A DNA stretch of 64,000 nt, taken from positions 1 to 64,000 of the forward strand of contig NZ_FPIQ01000010.1 in the NCBI RefSeq assembly GCF_900119085.1, written 5' to 3'. The notes below the pieces were generated by a model, which saw only the letters and a program-made list of their open reading frames with translations, was not told where the DNA came from and did not search any database. The DNA comes from Nitrosovibrio sp. Nv17. Its GTDB lineage: Bacteria; Pseudomonadota; Gammaproteobacteria; Burkholderiales; Nitrosomonadaceae. Made by a program: the position numbers and the translations under genes. This document shows, one piece after another, positions 34,604 to 44,771 of this stretch (positions are counted from its first letter, which is position 1; each line of letters begins with the position of its first letter).

Positions 34604-37600
34604 ATGCTTCGATTTCGTGGCGGCAGCGCACTTTCCCCGTTCCGGCTGGAAAAACTGACCCGTGTACTCGAAGCCGCCGCCCCCCAAGTTTCCCACATTT
34701 GCGCGCGGCATTGGCATTTTTGCACGCTTCGCCGGAGCCTCGACGCGGATCGGATCGCGACACTCGAGCATCTGCTGGAATCCACCCTGGACGAAGGCGG
34801 CGGAAATGGCGCCGCGGAGCGGGAAGCGGACGAGCTGCTGCTGGTGCTGCCTCGTCCCGGTACCGTCTCTCCATGGTCGTCCAAGGCCACCGACATCGCC
34901 CATCGATGCGGGCTGGAGGCGGTGGCGCGGCTGGAGCGCGGCGTGGCGTTCCATGTGCGGAGCCGCGAGCGCAAACTCTCGCCCATGGAGAGACAGATGC
35001 TGATCGGATTGATCCATGACCGCATGACCGAGGCGGTATTCGATACATTCGATGATGCACACAGGCTTTTCAGTCACGTCGAGCCCGCGTCGTTCGCAAC
35101 GGTGGATCTGCTGGGCGGCGGGATTGACGCGCTGCGGCGTGCCAATGAAGGCATGGGGCTTGCGCTGTCGCAGGAGGAGATCGATTATTTTGCCGCCTAC
35201 TTCCTGCGCATCGGGCGCGATCCCACCGACGTGGAGCTGATGATGTTCGCGCAGGCGAATTCTGAGCACTGCCGCCACAAGATCTTCAATGCCGACTGGG
35301 TGGTGGATGGCGTGTCCGGCAAGCCGTCCCTGTTTTCGATGATACGCAACACCCACCGGCAGCATCCCGGGGGGACGGTGGTGGCGTACGCGGACAATGC
35401 CGCCATCATCGAGGGAGGCGCGGTGGAGCGCTTCTATCCCGGCCCGGGCAGCGTCTACGGCTATGCGGAAGAATCGACGCACCTTCTGCTGAAGGTGGAA
35501 ACGCACAATCATCCCACCGCCATCTCTCCCTATCCCGGCGCCGCCACCGGCGTGGGTGGAGAAATCCGCGACGAGGGCGCGACCGGGCGGGGAGGGCAGC
35601 CAAGGTCGGGCCTGAGCGGTTTCTCGGTATCCCATCTGCGCATCCCGGATCTTGCCCAGCCCTGGGAGGCGTGTCCGCAGCCGGACGGCAGCCAGGCGTA
35701 CGGCAGGCCGTCGCGCATCGCATCCGCCCTGGAGATCATGCTCGAGGGGCCTATTGGCAGCGCGGCATTCGGCAATGAGTTCGGCCGCCCCAACCTGGCA
35801 GGGTATTTCCGTACCTACGAGGCGCGGGTCGCGGGGGAGATGCGCGGCTATCACAAGCCCGTCATGCTCGCCGGCGGCATGGGCCATGTCGCTGCGCGGC
35901 ACGCGTTCAAGGAGGCGTTTCCGGATGGGGCGCCCGTGGTCCAGCTCGGTGGACCGGGCATGCTGATCGGCCTGGGGGGGGGAGCAGCCTCCAGCATGGA
36001 CACCGGCGCCAATGCGGAGCAGCTGGATTTCGACTCGGTGCAGCGGGGCAATGCGGAAATGGAGCGCCGCGCGCAGGAGGTCATCGACCGTTGCTGTCAG
36101 ATGGAGCGGCAGGGCGTAGCCAATCCCATCCTGTCGATCCATGACGTGGGCGCCGGCGGGCTCTCGAACGCGCTGCCCGAACTGTTGCATGGCGCGGGGC
36201 GCGGAGGACGCCTCGATCTGCGGGACATTCCCTCGGAGGAGCCGGGCATGTCGCCCATGCAGATCTGGAGCAACGAGGCGCAGGAGCGGTACGTGCTCGC
36301 GCTCCAGCCCGGATCGCTGGCCTTGTTCCGGGCGATCTGCGAGCGCGAGCGTTGCCCCTTCGCGGTGGTGGGCACGGCGACGGCGCAGCCGCAGCTGGTC
36401 GTGACCGACGCCGCGTTCGACAGCCGTCCGGTCGATATGGATCTTCCGGCGTTGCTGGGCAAGCCGCCGAGGATGGTGCGCGAGGCGGCGCACCGGGGAT
36501 GCGCGCCGGCGTCCTTCGATGTCTCCGCGCTGGAGCTGCGCGAGGCGGCCTACCGGGTGTTGCAGCTGCCGGCGGTGGCCGACAAGACGTTTCTCATCAC
36601 TATCGGGGATCGCAGCGTCGGCGGCATGACCGCGCGCGACCAGATGGTGGGGCCGTGGCAGGTGCCGGTGGCGGACGTCGCCGTGACGCTGATGGGTTAC
36701 CGGACCTGCCGGGGCGAGGCTTGCGCCGTGGGCGAGCGGGCGCCGCTCGCGCTGATCGACGCTGCCGCTGCGGCGCGCATGGCGGTGGCGGAGGCGATCA
36801 CCAATCTCGCGGCCGCGCCGATCGAGCATATTGCCGAGATCAAGCTTTCGGCCAACTGGATGGCCGCCGCCGGGCATCCCGGCGAGGATGCCGTGCTGTT
36901 CGACGCGGTCCACGCGGTAGGCATGGAGTTCTGTCCGCGGCTGGGCATCAGCATTCCCGTGGGCAAGGATTCCATGTCGATGAAAACCGTATGGGAAGAA
37001 CCCGGGGGGGACGGCGGGAAGGTCAGGAAGGAAGTGATCGCGCCCCTCACTCTGGTCGTTTCGGCCTTCGCGCGGGTAACCGACGCGCGGAGGACGCTCA
37101 CCCCGCAGCTGCGCCTGGATTGCGGTGAAACCGAGCTCATCCTGATCGATCTCGGGGAGGGCAGGAACCGCCTCGGTGGATCAGCACTGGCCCAGGTACA
37201 TGGCCAGATGGGCAGCGAAGCGCCGGATTTGGCCGGGCAGGAGGGTGCGGAAAGGCTCAAGGCGTTCTTCGCGGCGATACAGCGCCTGAACCGGGAGGGC
37301 AGGATTCTCGCCTACCACGATCGCTCGGATGGCGGCCTGTTCGTCACACTGTGCGAAATGGCCTTCGCCGGGCGAGCCGGCCTCGCCATCAATCTCGACC
37401 AGCTGTGCTTCGATGCCGCCGCCAGCGACATCGACGGTTACGAGTTGCGCCCCGAAGTCATGAATGGGAGATTCAGGGAGCGCATCCTGGCAGCGCTGTT
37501 CAGCGAAGAGGCCGGAGCGGTGATCCAGATCCGCTCGGAACAGCGTCAGGAGGTGATGGCCATCCTGTCGGAAGCGAGTTTGAGTCAGGCGTGCTTCGTC

Positions 37601-38617
37601 ATCGGAACGCCCAATGGCCGGGACGACATCCGGTTCTTGCGCAACAACAGGACGGTGCTGGCGGAAAAGCGCGTCGACCTGCACCGCGCCTGGTCGGCGA
37701 CCACCCATGCGATGCAGGCGCTACGCGATGATCCGGAGTGCGCGCGCCAGGAATACGATCGCATCCTCGACGCTGGCGACCCCGGATTGCATGCAAAGCT
37801 GAGCTTTTCCCCGGACGAGGACGTGGCCGCCCCGTTCGTGCACGGCAGCTGCCGGCCGAGGATCGCGATCCTGCGCGAGCAGGGCGTGAACGGCCACGTG
37901 GAGATGGCCGCCGCCTTCGACCGGGCAGGATTCGCGGCGATCGACGTGCACATGAGCGACATCGCCTCGGGGCGCGTTTCGCTCGCGGACTACAGGGGGT
38001 TCGCCGCCTGTGGCGGATTCTCGTATGGCGACGTGCTGGGTGCTGGCAGGGGTTGGGCCGGTGCCATCCTGTGCAATCCCCGCGTGCGCGACGCGTTCGA
38101 GGCATTCTTCCACCGTTCCGATACCTTCGCGCTGGGCGTCTGCAACGGCTGCCAGATGATGAGCGCACTGCGAGAGATTATTCCCGGTGCGCAGCACTGG
38201 CCACGCTTCGTGCGCAACCGTTCGGAGCAGTTCGAGGCGCGACTCGTGATGGTCGAGATCCCGGACGGTCCTTCGCTGTTCTTCGATGGCATGGGGGGCA
38301 GCCGGCTGCCGGTGGTGGTGGCGCATGGAGAGGGTCGTGCCGAATTTGCCGGGACGGGGCATGCAGAAGCGGCAGCTTCTCTGGTCGCGCTGCGTTTCGT
38401 CGACAACCGGGGGGCGCCCACCGAGACGTACCCGTACAATCCCAGCGGCTCGCCGTGCGGCATTGCCGGGATGACCACGCCGGACGGGCGTTTCAGCATC
38501 CTGATGCCGCATCCGGAGCGCGGTTTCCGGGCGGTGCAGTATTCATGGCAGCCCGGCTGGGACGGGGACGCGCCCTGGATGCGCATGTTCGGCAACGTGC
38601 GCAGATGGGTGGGGTGA
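34604..38617 (+). CDS. purL: Phosphoribosylformylglycinamidine synthase
   Basis: A protein of 1337 residues, slightly longer than E. coli PurL (about 1295). The N-terminal PurS-like part begins FRGGSALSPFRLEKL. Two AIR-synthase-like halves follow, with ANSEHCRHKIFNADW, LKVETHNHPTAISPYPGAAT and IPVGKDSMSMKTVW. The C-terminal glutaminase has the catalytic Cys in LGVCNGCQMMS and HPERGFR. It makes FGAM from FGAR, ATP and glutamine in purine synthesis. ATG 34604 aligns with known starts; its ribosome site is weak. Its promoter must lie within the divergent nnr gene. Confidence 0.96.
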   Translation: MLRFRGGSALSPFRLEKLTRVLEAAAPQVSHICARHWHFCTLRRSLDADRIATLEHLLESTLDEGGGNGAAEREADELLLVLPRPGTVSPWSSKATDIAHRCGLEAVARLERGVAFHVRSRERKLSPMERQMLIGLIHDRMTEAVFDTFDDAHRLFSHVEPASFATVDLLGGGIDALRRANEGMGLALSQEEIDYFAAYFLRIGRDPTDVELMMFAQANSEHCRHKIFNADWVVDGVSGKPSLFSMIRNTHRQHPGGTVVAYADNAAIIEGGAVERFYPGPGSVYGYAEESTHLLLKVETHNHPTAISPYPGAATGVGGEIRDEGATGRGGQPRSGLSGFSVSHLRIPDLAQPWEACPQPDGSQAYGRPSRIASALEIMLEGPIGSAAFGNEFGRPNLAGYFRTYEARVAGEMRGYHKPVMLAGGMGHVAARHAFKEAFPDGAPVVQLGGPGMLIGLGGGAASSMDTGANAEQLDFDSVQRGNAEMERRAQEVIDRCCQMERQGVANPILSIHDVGAGGLSNALPELLHGAGRGGRLDLRDIPSEEPGMSPMQIWSNEAQERYVLALQPGSLALFRAICERERCPFAVVGTATAQPQLVVTDAAFDSRPVDMDLPALLGKPPRMVREAAHRGCAPASFDVSALELREAAYRVLQLPAVADKTFLITIGDRSVGGMTARDQMVGPWQVPVADVAVTLMGYRTCRGEACAVGERAPLALIDAAAAARMAVAEAITNLAAAPIEHIAEIKLSANWMAAAGHPGEDAVLFDAVHAVGMEFCPRLGISIPVGKDSMSMKTVWEEPGGDGGKVRKEVIAPLTLVVSAFARVTDARRTLTPQLRLDCGETELILIDLGEGRNRLGGSALAQVHGQMGSEAPDLAGQEGAERLKAFFAAIQRLNREGRILAYHDRSDGGLFVTLCEMAFAGRAGLAINLDQLCFDAAASDIDGYELRPEVMNGRFRERILAALFSEEAGAVIQIRSEQRQEVMAILSEASLSQACFVIGTPNGRDDIRFLRNNRTVLAEKRVDLHRAWSATTHAMQALRDDPECARQEYDRILDAGDPGLHAKLSFSPDEDVAAPFVHGSCRPRIAILREQGVNGHVEMAAAFDRAGFAAIDVHMSDIASGRVSLADYRGFAACGGFSYGDVLGAGRGWAGAILCNPRVRDAFEAFFHRSDTFALGVCNGCQMMSALREIIPGAQHWPRFVRNRSEQFEARLVMVEIPDGPSLFFDGMGGSRLPVVVAHGEGRAEFAGTGHAEAAASLVALRFVDNRGAPTETYPYNPSGSPCGIAGMTTPDGRFSILMPHPERGFRAVQYSWQPGWDGDAPWMRMFGNVRRWVG

Positions 38618-38674
38618 CGAAACGGGGCAATCAGGGTAGTATGGATGAGATAGACCGCAGGAGGAATCCGCTTG

Positions 38675-39904
38675 ATGCTGTTTGAGCACATCATATTCCG
38701 ATGCATCCGGCCGTGTGCGTCCGGCCGCGTGCTATTTTTGTCGGCATGGCTTGCTGCCATGCCCGCGGGGGCGGCTCCGGCCAGGGCGGCGGAGGGGACG
38801 GCCTGCGTCCCCGTGGGAAGCTGGGTCGTTCCCGGCGCGGCGGAGGTCGCGGGGCGCGACGTCTTCACCCGGGCCGCGAGGAATGCGGTGCTGCTGCTGG
38901 GCGAGACGCACGACAACCCGGAGCATCATCGCTGGCAGCTGCAGACGCTGGCCGCGCTGTATGCGCTGCGGCCCGACATGGTCATCGGCTTCGAGATGTT
39001 CCCGCGCAGGGTGCAGCCGGTCCTCGACCGCTGGGTGGCGGGCGAGTTGTCCGAATCGCAGTTCCTCGATGCGGTGGACTGGGGGGTCGTCTGGAGCACG
39101 GATGCCACCCTGTATCTCCCGCTGTTTCATTTCGCGCGCATGAATCGCATCCCCATGGTGGCACTCAATATCGACACCCGCCTGCGACGGGCCGTCTCGC
39201 AGAAGGGATTCGACGCCATTCCCGAGGCCGAGCGCGAGGGCGTGACGCCGCCCGCCGCACCCGGTCCGGCCTATCTCGATTACCTGTTGCCGTTCTACCG
39301 GGAGCATGTGCGAGATGGCAAGAAGCGGCTCGACGCCACCCGCGACGATCCCGATTTCCGTCGTTTCGTGGGAACCCAGCAGCTTTGGGACCGGGCCATG
39401 GCGCAGGCCCTGCACGCGGCGCTGGCGCAGCCGAACCGCCCCCTGGTGGTCGGCGTCATGGGGTCGGGGCATATCCGGCACGGTTACGGCGTGGCCCACC
39501 AGTTGCGGGATCTGGGCGTGCCCGATGTCGGTGCGCTGCTGCCGTGGAACAGCGGCGCCGATTGCGGGCAGGTCGTGGTCGGGCTGGCGGATGCGGTATT
39601 CGGCGTGGCCCCGCCTTCGTCCGTTCCACCCGGCCCGCCGCGGCAGCGTCTGGGCATACGCTTCGAGTTGGTGCAGGGAGGCGCACGCGTCCTGCAGGTC
39701 GAGAAGGGCAGCATCGCGGAGGCGGCCGGCGTGCGCGACGGCGACGTCATCCTGGAGGCCGCGGGCGTTGCGATCGGCCCTGGCGACGATATCGCGGAGA
39801 TCGTCAGGCGCCAGGCGCCCGGCACCTGGCTGCCACTCAAGCTGAAGCGTGGCGGTGGCGACAACGTCGAAGCCGTGGCCAAGTTTCCGGCGCTGCCGCG
39901 GTGA
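38675..39904 (+). CDS. ChaN-like haem-binding protein with C-terminal PDZ domain
   Basis: A protein of 409 residues. A signal peptide (VLFLSAWLAAMPAGAAPARA) is followed by a ChaN/Tiki-like domain: VLLLGETHDNPEHHRWQ, FEMFPRRVQPVLDRWV, IPMVALNIDTRLRRA and VGVMGSGHIRHGYGVAHQL. Residues about 325-405 form a PDZ domain (GIRFELVQGG, VEKGSIAEAAGVRDGDVILE). ChaN proteins bind haem in the periplasm; Tiki relatives are proteases, and the GETH/His residues would allow either. GGAGG precedes ATG 38675. It overlaps the following peptidase gene by four bases, implying a joint function. Confidence 0.82.
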   Translation: MLFEHIIFRCIRPCASGRVLFLSAWLAAMPAGAAPARAAEGTACVPVGSWVVPGAAEVAGRDVFTRAARNAVLLLGETHDNPEHHRWQLQTLAALYALRPDMVIGFEMFPRRVQPVLDRWVAGELSESQFLDAVDWGVVWSTDATLYLPLFHFARMNRIPMVALNIDTRLRRAVSQKGFDAIPEAEREGVTPPAAPGPAYLDYLLPFYREHVRDGKKRLDATRDDPDFRRFVGTQQLWDRAMAQALHAALAQPNRPLVVGVMGSGHIRHGYGVAHQLRDLGVPDVGALLPWNSGADCGQVVVGLADAVFGVAPPSSVPPGPPRQRLGIRFELVQGGARVLQVEKGSIAEAAGVRDGDVILEAAGVAIGPGDDIAEIVRRQAPGTWLPLKLKRGGGDNVEAVAKFPALPR

Positions 39905-41982
39905 ACCGGCTCATGGACCGCATCGGCGCTTTCCAGCCGGGCAGCCGCGGCGGCATCCTGCTTCTGGTACCGGTCTTCGCTCTTGCCTGCGTGTCCGTGG
40001 CGGCTTGCGCAGCGGAGGCTACGGTCCCGGTCCCGGAGCAGGCGCAGATCGGGTACGACATGACCGTACGCATCGATCCGGTGGCGCGCACGCTGGAGGG
40101 GCGCAGCGTCATCACGGTGAATACATCGGAAGAATTGTCCCTGGTGCTGGGGCGCCGTTTCGAGGTGACGCGCGGCCGTGTCGGCACGGCGCAGCTGGGC
40201 CTCTCGGCGATCACGGGAGAGATGCGCGTCTGGCGCGTTTTCGCGAATGCGCAGATGCCGCGACGCATCGAGGTGCACTGGCGTGGTGAATTGTCGGCGC
40301 TCGATACCTCGCTCGATCATGCCCAGACGCTGGGGGGTGCCCAGCCGGCAAGCGGTGCGGACGGGACTTTCCTGCCGGACGCCAGCGGCTGGTATCCCTA
40401 CATCGCGGGAAAGCTTGCCAGCTATCGCCTTGCCATCGAACTGCCGGCCGGCCAGCGCGGCCTGGTCGCGGGGCGGCTGGCCGAGGAATCGGACACGGAC
40501 GAAGGGTATCGGGCCCGCTTCGATTTTCCGGCGCCAACCGGCGGCATCGACCTCATGGCCGGCCCCTACAGGATCGAGACTGCCACCATGCGCGGCATCG
40601 GCGGCAAGCCGATTCGCCTGCGCACCTATTTTCATCCCGGGATCGCCGATCTCGCAACTTCCTACCTTGCCTCCGCCAGGGGCTACATCGAGCTCTACGA
40701 GTCGTGGATCGGAGAGTACCCCTACACCGAGTTCAGCGTGGTGTCCAGTCCCACACCGACGGGCTTCGGCATGCCCACGCTCACCTACCTTGGTATCGAG
40801 GTGCTGCGGCTGCCGTTCATCCGTTCCACCTCGCTTGGCCACGAAGTGCTGCACAACTGGTGGGGAAACGGCGTGTATCCCGACTATGCCCAGGGCAACT
40901 GGTCTGAGGGGCTGACCACGTTCATGGCGGACTACGCCTACAGGGAGCGCGAGAGCGCCGCGGCCGCCCACGAGATGCGCCGCGGCTGGCTGCGCGACTA
41001 CGCTGCGCTGGCGCCGGGCCAGGATGCGCCGCTGACCACCTTCACCTCGCGTACCCATGGTGCTTCGCAGATCGTCGGCTACAACAAGGCCGCGATGGTG
41101 TTCCTGATGCTGCGCGACCTGCTGGGCCGCGATACGTTCGATCTCGCGCTGCGGTCGTTCTGGAGCGAACATCGTTTCCGTATCGCTTCGTGGGCCGATC
41201 TGCGGCATAGCTTCCAGGTGGCGTCGGGGCGCGACCTGGGGGGGTTCTTCGACCAATGGCTCACGCGCGCGGGCGCTCCCCATCTGCGCATCGCGCACGC
41301 GGCGCGCTCGCAGACGGATGGCGGGCATCACGTCACGCTCACGCTGGAGCAGTCCGCGCCCGAATACCGCCTGCGCGTGCCCGTCGCGATCCGTACCGCG
41401 GAAGGCGAGGAAGTGCATCTGCTCGAACTGGAGCAGGGACGTCAGACCTTTACGCTCGCTGTCGGCGCCCGGCCCGGCGAGGTGGCGCTCGATCCGGATC
41501 TGCGATTGTTCCGGCGACTCATGCCGGGCGAGGCGCCCCCCATCCTGCGCCAGGTCATGGTGGACCGAAACACCGTCACCCTCCTGCTGCCGGAGGGCGG
41601 CGCAGCGCGTGCCGCCGCCGAAACGCTGGCGGCGAAGCTGCAGCATCGGCCGTCGCGGCCGGGTGAGGCGGCCGATGCGCTGCCCTCCGCACCGGTTCTG
41701 GCCATCGGGCTGGAAGCCCAGGTGGATGCGTGGCTGGCCAGGCACGGCCTGCCGGGTCGTCCGGAGGTCGTGCGCGGCAAGGGATCGGCACAGGCCTGGA
41801 CCGCGAGCCGTCCCGACGGCGGAATGCTGGCGGTGGTGTCGGCACGGGATGCGGCTGCCCTGGAGGCGCTGGCGCGTCCGCTGCCGCACTACGGCCGTCA
41901 GAGCTACGTCGTCTTCGAAAATGCCAAGGCGACGGAGCGGGGGGCGTGGCCCACGCGGGTGCAGTCGGTGACGCTGGATTGA
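39901..41982 (+). CDS. M1-like zinc aminopeptidase, exported
   Basis: A protein of 693 residues. Zinc ligands are His314, His318 and Glu336 (GHEVLHNWWGN, then NWSEGLTTF), exactly HExxH-x18-E. GFGMPTLTY takes the place of the M1 substrate motif. The N-terminus is hydrophobic (ILLLVPVFALACVSVAACA) and may be a lipoprotein signal (VAAC). The last 150 residues after the catalytic domain are unassigned. GTG 39901 overlaps the ChaN-PDZ stop. Periplasmic peptide trimming together with the PDZ protein is plausible. Target unknown. Confidence 0.85.
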   Translation: MNRLMDRIGAFQPGSRGGILLLVPVFALACVSVAACAAEATVPVPEQAQIGYDMTVRIDPVARTLEGRSVITVNTSEELSLVLGRRFEVTRGRVGTAQLGLSAITGEMRVWRVFANAQMPRRIEVHWRGELSALDTSLDHAQTLGGAQPASGADGTFLPDASGWYPYIAGKLASYRLAIELPAGQRGLVAGRLAEESDTDEGYRARFDFPAPTGGIDLMAGPYRIETATMRGIGGKPIRLRTYFHPGIADLATSYLASARGYIELYESWIGEYPYTEFSVVSSPTPTGFGMPTLTYLGIEVLRLPFIRSTSLGHEVLHNWWGNGVYPDYAQGNWSEGLTTFMADYAYRERESAAAAHEMRRGWLRDYAALAPGQDAPLTTFTSRTHGASQIVGYNKAAMVFLMLRDLLGRDTFDLALRSFWSEHRFRIASWADLRHSFQVASGRDLGGFFDQWLTRAGAPHLRIAHAARSQTDGGHHVTLTLEQSAPEYRLRVPVAIRTAEGEEVHLLELEQGRQTFTLAVGARPGEVALDPDLRLFRRLMPGEAPPILRQVMVDRNTVTLLLPEGGAARAAAETLAAKLQHRPSRPGEAADALPSAPVLAIGLEAQVDAWLARHGLPGRPEVVRGKGSAQAWTASRPDGGMLAVVSARDAAALEALARPLPHYGRQSYVVFENAKATERGAWPTRVQSVTLD

Positions 41983-42054
41983 GATCGGATGACGGATCGG
42001 GGCGCGACGTTCCCGTGCATGCTCGTTTTCCTCGTACAGGATCGGTTTATTTGG

Positions 42055-42060
42055 TAAAAT
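42055..42060 (+). promoter_or_regulatory. Candidate -10 box of ndk
   Basis: TAAAAT (42055-42060) in an AT-rich dip just before ndk looks like an extended -10 element. The matching -35 is weak. A similar TAAAAT box precedes rpe at 51335-51340. Confidence 0.3.
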
Positions 42061-42093
42061 GCGTTTTAATTTATTCATTTAACGGAGTATTGC

Positions 42094-42519
42094 ATGGCGG
42101 TCGAACGTACCCTCTCCATCATCAAGCCGGACGCGGTGGCAAAGAATGTCATCGGGGAAATCTACTCGCGCTTCGAACGCGGCGGCCTCAGGATCGTCGC
42201 GGCGCGCATGCTGCATCTCTCGCGGGCGGAAGCCGAGGGATTCTATGCGGTGCATCGCAACCGTCCATTTTTCGGTGATCTGGTGGAATTCATGATCTCG
42301 GGGCCGGTCATGGTACAGGTGCTCGAAGGCGAGAACGCGATCGGGAGGAATCGGGATCTGATGGGGGCGACGGATCCCAGGAAGGCCGAGAAGGGAACGA
42401 TACGTGCCGATTTTGCCGACAGCATCGAAGCCAACGCGGTGCACGGCTCCGACGGACCCGACACTGCCGCGACGGAGATCGCCTATTATTTTCCGGCGCT
42501 GGACATCCATCCGCGCTGA
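42094..42519 (+). CDS. ndk: Nucleoside diphosphate kinase
   Basis: A protein of 141 residues, normal length. [18 protein letters not shown] at the start and the catalytic His117 in NAVHGSDG are conserved. It transfers the gamma-phosphate from ATP to other nucleoside diphosphates. CGGAG lies upstream of ATG 42094. First gene of the ndk-rlmN-rodZ-ispG-hisS-yfgM-bamB-der series, a common proteobacterial order. Confidence 0.97.
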   Translation: MAVERTLSIIKPDAVAKNVIGEIYSRFERGGLRIVAARMLHLSRAEAEGFYAVHRNRPFFGDLVEFMISGPVMVQVLEGENAIGRNRDLMGATDPRKAEKGTIRADFADSIEANAVHGSDGPDTAATEIAYYFPALDIHPR

Positions 42520-42547
42520 GGATGACCTGGAATCCCGATCGCATGAG

Positions 42548-43714
42548 ATGACCGTCAATCTCCTCGACTTCGATGCGAAGGCCCTGACCGATTTCTGTGC
42601 GGGCCTCGGCGAAAGGCCGTTTCGTGCCCGGCAGTTGCTGCGCTGGATTCACCGGCGGGGAAAAGCGGATTTCGCGGTAATGAGCGATCTGGCCCAGGCG
42701 TTTCGAGCCAAGCTCGCGGCTCGTGCCGTGATCGAGCCGCCGCCCCTGATCGACAGTCATCTGGCTGCCGACGGCACCCGCAAATGGCTGCTGTCGGTCG
42801 GCGCCGGCAACGGCATCGAGACCGTCTACATCCCAGAGGCCGGCCGCGGCACCCTGTGCGTGTCGAGCCAGGTGGGCTGCGCGCTGGCCTGCACCTTTTG
42901 TTCCACCGGACGGCAGGGTTTCAACCGCAATCTGACGGTCGCGGAGATCGTCGGCCAGCTATGGTGGGCGAACCGTGCGCTCGCCCAGGTCCATGAAGGC
43001 CATGCCGCCATGGAACTCGAAGAGCGTCCGGGAGGTCAGAAAAAAGAGCGTGCCTCGCAGGCGTCCGCGGCAAAGGCTCGTGATCGCGCGGTCACCAACG
43101 TGGTCATGATGGGCATGGGCGAACCGCTGGCCAATTTCGAGAATGTGGTGACCGCGCTCGATCTGATGCTGGATGACGATGCCTATGGCCTGTCGCGGCG
43201 GCGCGTGACGGTCAGCACCTCGGGTCTGGTGCCGGCGATGGATCGGTTGCGCGAACGCTGCCCGGTGGCGCTGGCGGTATCCCTGCATGCGCCCAACGAT
43301 GGTCTGCGCAGTGAGCTGGTGCCGATCAACAGAAAGTATCCGCTCAGCGAACTCATGGCGGCCTGCCGTCGCTACCTCCAGTCTGCGCCGAGGGATTTCA
43401 TCACCTTCGAATACGTCATGCTGGAAGGGATCAACGACAGTCCGGAACATGCGCGCGAGCTGATACAGCTGGTGAGGGATACGCCGTGCAAGTTCAACCT
43501 GATTCCGTTCAATCCGTTTCCCGGTTCGGGCTATCGGCGTTCGTCGGCGGAGGCGGTGCGTGTCTTTCGCGACGTGCTGATGCAGGCGGAGTTGATGACG
43601 ACCGTGCGCAGGACCCGCGGCGACGACATTGCGGCAGCCTGCGGGCAGCTCGCCGGCAGAGTGCGCGACAAGACCCGGCGAGCGGAGCGGAATACCCTGG
43701 AAGCGGTGGGATGA
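42548..43714 (+). CDS. rlmN: 23S rRNA/tRNA adenine C2-methyltransferase
   Basis: A protein of 388 residues. The radical-SAM cluster motif is [11 protein letters not shown]; the C-terminal methyl-carrying Cys lies in [12 protein letters not shown]. It methylates A2503 of 23S rRNA and A37 of certain tRNAs. A stretch of about 30 charged residues before [10 protein letters not shown] (from [20 protein letters not shown] on) is an insertion relative to E. coli RlmN, probably a surface loop. ATG 42548 gives the family N-terminus ([13 protein letters not shown]). Confidence 0.95.
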   Translation: MTVNLLDFDAKALTDFCAGLGERPFRARQLLRWIHRRGKADFAVMSDLAQAFRAKLAARAVIEPPPLIDSHLAADGTRKWLLSVGAGNGIETVYIPEAGRGTLCVSSQVGCALACTFCSTGRQGFNRNLTVAEIVGQLWWANRALAQVHEGHAAMELEERPGGQKKERASQASAAKARDRAVTNVVMMGMGEPLANFENVVTALDLMLDDDAYGLSRRRVTVSTSGLVPAMDRLRERCPVALAVSLHAPNDGLRSELVPINRKYPLSELMAACRRYLQSAPRDFITFEYVMLEGINDSPEHARELIQLVRDTPCKFNLIPFNPFPGSGYRRSSAEAVRVFRDVLMQAELMTTVRRTRGDDIAAACGQLAGRVRDKTRRAERNTLEAVG

Positions 43715-43775
43715 GGCGCAAGCCGGATGCCTGCGCATCCTTTTCCGCGGTGTCCCGGCCATGCGGGGGCGCGAC

Positions 43776-44738
43776 ATGAGCACGGTCGACGAAAGTGGAA
43801 GCCACGCAACGGAGACGGGATCGAACGGCTCGGGCGCGCGCATCGGGGATGCGTTGCGCAGCGCCCGGCTGGCGCGCGGCATGAGCGTCGGCGATGCCGC
43901 CCGGCAGCTGCGTCTGTCGGTACGCCAGATCACGGCGCTGGAGCAGGACGACTACGACAAGCTCGCCGGCGGCACCTTTCTGCGCGGTTTCGTGCGCAAC
44001 TATGCCAGGCTGTTGCAGATGGATGCAAAGCCCCTGCTGCAGCGGCTGGAGCAGTCCCAGCCCGCGGTGCCCGTCCAGACCATTTCGTATCGGACGGAAG
44101 GCATTCCCTTCCCGTCGGGCCAGGGTGGAGGAAAGCGCGGCCTGCTCATCGCCGCAGCAGTCATCCTGGTGCTGCTGCTGGCTTTCGAGATCCATGAAGG
44201 GGGCGGAGGCGGTGCCGGCGGACTGGCGTTCATGAAAACGGAACCCGGCGACGGGATCGGGCCGGTCGAGCCATCGCAGGATCGGTCGCCATTTGCCGGT
44301 GACGCCGGTGACGCCGGCGACGCCGGGACAGGGACGGGCGGCGAACCGGCGAACCGGGCGGCGGCCGGTGAGGCGCCGGAGATATCCGCGCCGCTCCCGG
44401 CTCCAGTTCCCCGTACGCCCGGCGTGGGCACCGAACCGGCGGAAATCGCCGCACGCGCGCTGTTCGAGAGTCCGCCCCCGGAGCCGGTGACGGGAAAGGA
44501 TGCGCTGCATCTCACTTTCGATGGCGAATCCTGGGTCGAGGTCAAGGATGACGATGGCAGGCTGCTGCTTTCCCGGATCAATCCCGCTGGCACGCAACAG
44601 GTGCTGCGCGGCAAGCCGCCGTTCTTTCTCACGATAGGCAACGCCGCCCAGGTCAGACTGGTCTACAATAGCAGGCCGGTGGATCTGGCGCCTCATACCA
44701 ATGCCTATGGCGGGACGGCGCGTCTTTCCATTCAATAG
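43776..44738 (+). CDS. rodZ: RodZ-like cytoskeletal membrane protein
   Basis: A protein of 320 residues. Residues about 23-88 form the RodZ HTH (IGDALRSARLARGMSVGDAA, TFLRGFVRNYARLL). A single membrane helix spans about 122-139. A periplasmic linker rich in Gly/Ala/Pro follows, then a C-terminal beta domain (DUF4115; FDGESWVEVKDDDGRLL). RodZ ties MreB to the cell-shape machinery. Of two in-frame ATGs (43761, 43776) I took the second, which has a GGGGG site upstream. The pilF gene often found between rlmN and rodZ is absent. Confidence 0.9.
   Translation: MSTVDESGSHATETGSNGSGARIGDALRSARLARGMSVGDAARQLRLSVRQITALEQDDYDKLAGGTFLRGFVRNYARLLQMDAKPLLQRLEQSQPAVPVQTISYRTEGIPFPSGQGGGKRGLLIAAAVILVLLLAFEIHEGGGGGAGGLAFMKTEPGDGIGPVEPSQDRSPFAGDAGDAGDAGTGTGGEPANRAAAGEAPEISAPLPAPVPRTPGVGTEPAEIAARALFESPPPEPVTGKDALHLTFDGESWVEVKDDDGRLLLSRINPAGTQQVLRGKPPFFLTIGNAAQVRLVYNSRPVDLAPHTNAYGGTARLSIQ
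44295..44321 (+). repeat. Short 9-bp tandem repeat inside rodZ
   Basis: Three near-identical 9-mers GCCGG[T/C]GAC encode repeated Gly-Asp-Ala in the periplasmic linker. In-frame length changes by slippage would be tolerated there. Confidence 0.7.
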
Positions 44739-44771
44739 ATTTCCATATTTCGTAGGGTTATCGTACCAGCC

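Noticed and set aside
34571-36913. A 780-codon minus-strand frame opposite purL
   Set aside because: It is a shadow of the highly conserved purL frame in GC-rich DNA and has no family resemblance.
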